Shown: piece after piece, positions 63,083-64,000 of the stretch | How positions within the stretch are numbered: the stretch's first letter is position 1 | Layout: each line of letters begins with the position of its first letter | Program-made: the position numbers and the translations under genes | DNA from: Nymphaea colorata | Taxonomy: Eukaryota > Streptophyta > Magnoliopsida > Nymphaeales > Nymphaeaceae | Reading direction: 5' to 3' | NCBI RefSeq assembly: GCF_008831285.2 | Contig: NC_045143.1 | Span: 1,771,503 to 1,835,502, forward strand | Length of the DNA stretch: 64,000 nucleotides | The notes under the pieces: model-generated | Told to the model about the DNA's origin: nothing | The model's input: only the letters and a program-made list of their open reading frames with translations | Databases searched by the model: none

Positions 63083-63259
63083 TCAAATGTGATTGAAAAT
63101 GGGATCCATGATTTTGAGTTCCTGTTTGCCTCGTCCTTCGAATGGTTGCACTTGGGGAAGACGCTTTGAGATAAGTGTACACTGTTCTTCTACTTGCCCA
63201 AAGTTTGAGAATATCGCCAGATCCAACGTTGAAGCACAAGTGAAATCAAATCCTACCAT
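63083..63259 (-). CDS. Coding-like small frame, unidentified
   Basis: A 58-residue frame from ATG at 63259 to TGA, containing FTCASTLDLAIFSNFGQVEE and QPFEGRGKQELKIMDPIFNH. It is protein-like but matches nothing I know. It could be an exon of the same minus-strand gene as 62411-62530, or chance. Confidence 0.2.
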   Translation of the reverse strand: MVGFDFTCASTLDLAIFSNFGQVEEQCTLISKRLPQVQPFEGRGKQELKIMDPIFNHI

Positions 63260-63882
63260 TACAGCAGCCTTGCTTCCGCTTCATTTTCTCTCTATTTCCT
63301 GCCCGGTACTTGCTTTGACACTAATAAATATAAGGTGAAACTTTCATCGCGAATCTGTATCCATTGCGACGGGAATCCTTCATATCATGTTCTTTGTGCC
63401 CCACAACCTGGTTAAAAATTCTTACAGCATGTACAACTTTACAGAAGAGATAAACAATTATCGTGATCAATGGATCAAACTTTAAATCAATTTTTGCCGA
63501 CAAAACGATGTCTTTAGAGCCATGCACTTATCTTTTTCGCGCGTAGGAAATCATACACAAGTTGAATAATATGATTTGGTTACCTACTTATGTTAACCAC
63601 ACAGACATATAGAAATCTGTTCTTAGGTCTTTTGCCAGTTGATTGAAGCCATGTGCATATATCAGATTTGAAATGGGTCCAACCAAGAACACTGGCGCCA
63701 TTGATCACACAGTTAAATGTATGTCTCAATGTCAATAAAATATTTACTGCGTACTTACACTGCAGAAGGAAATTAGAAAATTGGAACTTCCCACCCAAAT
63801 CAAACAAGTAATAATGACCTTACTTGATCTGAAGGTGATAGAAAGTCTTTCAGAGAGCACCAAAGGGTTCCATTTTTTTGAC

Positions 63883-63967
63883 TTAGATAAACAGAGATTC
63901 AAAATTTCGAACTTCAGGTGGCTGGTCCTTGTTTGGTGGATCCAGACACTTCTGCAAAACCCGCTGC
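63883..63967 (-). CDS. Coding-like possible exon, unidentified
   Basis: After an acceptor-like CTTCTAG the frame reads QRVLQKCLDPPNKDQPPEVR then NFESLFI and stops at TAA (63885-63883). It may be a terminal or alternative exon of a minus-strand gene running in from the right edge. Not recognised. Confidence 0.25.
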
Positions 63968-64000
63968 CTAGAAGTCAGGAACCAAATGTCATAATTAACT

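Overview
This window looks like nuclear DNA of a flowering plant. It is AT-rich between genes, carries long (CT)n, (TA)n and (GA)n microsatellites, has genes split by GT-AG introns, and encodes land-plant protein families: EBF F-box/LRR, PLD-alpha, SPX, EPFL peptide and Gag1-like clamp. Nothing bacterial, viral or organellar was seen. The species cannot be fixed from the sequence; a non-grass, possibly early-diverging angiosperm is only an impression.

Left to right: (1) 1-4.4 kb, gene-poor, opening with three 11-bp TCP-type palindromes. (2) 4.5-4.9 kb, minus: a two-exon gene for a secreted six-cysteine EPFL peptide. (3) 5.3-11.3 kb, no gene recognised. (4) 12.1-14.9 kb, minus: an EIN3-binding F-box (EBF) gene with a tiny first exon, U-tracts downstream of the stop and a possible 118-codon overlapping upstream ORF. 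(5) 15.4-24.2 kb, gene-poor with tandem repeats. (6) 24.8-28.3 kb, minus: a five-exon Gag1-like clamp gene whose reading frame needs two GC-AG introns. (7) 29.9-33.4 kb, repeats. (8) 33.4-35.0 kb, minus: a two-exon gene for an uncharacterised, conserved small membrane protein. (9) 35.1-37.2 kb, intergenic with a hAT-like MITE. (10) 37.7-42.0 kb, minus: phospholipase D alpha. (11) 44.1-47.6 kb, minus: a nine-exon TBC (Rab-GAP) gene. (12) 47.8-54.5 kb, repeats, a three-copy tandem array carrying a small ORF, and degraded coding fragments. (13) 54.9-60.8 kb, plus: an SPX-domain phosphate-sensing gene behind a TATA box, two close P1BS sites and a palindromic G-box. (14) 61-64 kb, coding-like exons of at least one unidentified minus-strand gene.

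The genes do not form one pathway. They cover ethylene signalling (EBF), phosphate signalling (SPX), membrane lipid signalling (PLD-alpha), vesicle traffic (TBC) and cell-cell peptide signalling (EPFL). Several genes had to be rebuilt from short exons. In each rebuilt gene the exon phases join without a frameshift, which is the main internal support. The mobile-element signal is strongest for two hAT-like MITEs that share end sequences and have near-matching 8-bp target duplications. No clear undescribed multi-gene system was found. The most unusual items are the double GC-AG introns, the overlapping EBF upstream ORF and the tandem small-ORF array at 50.2-50.7 kb.
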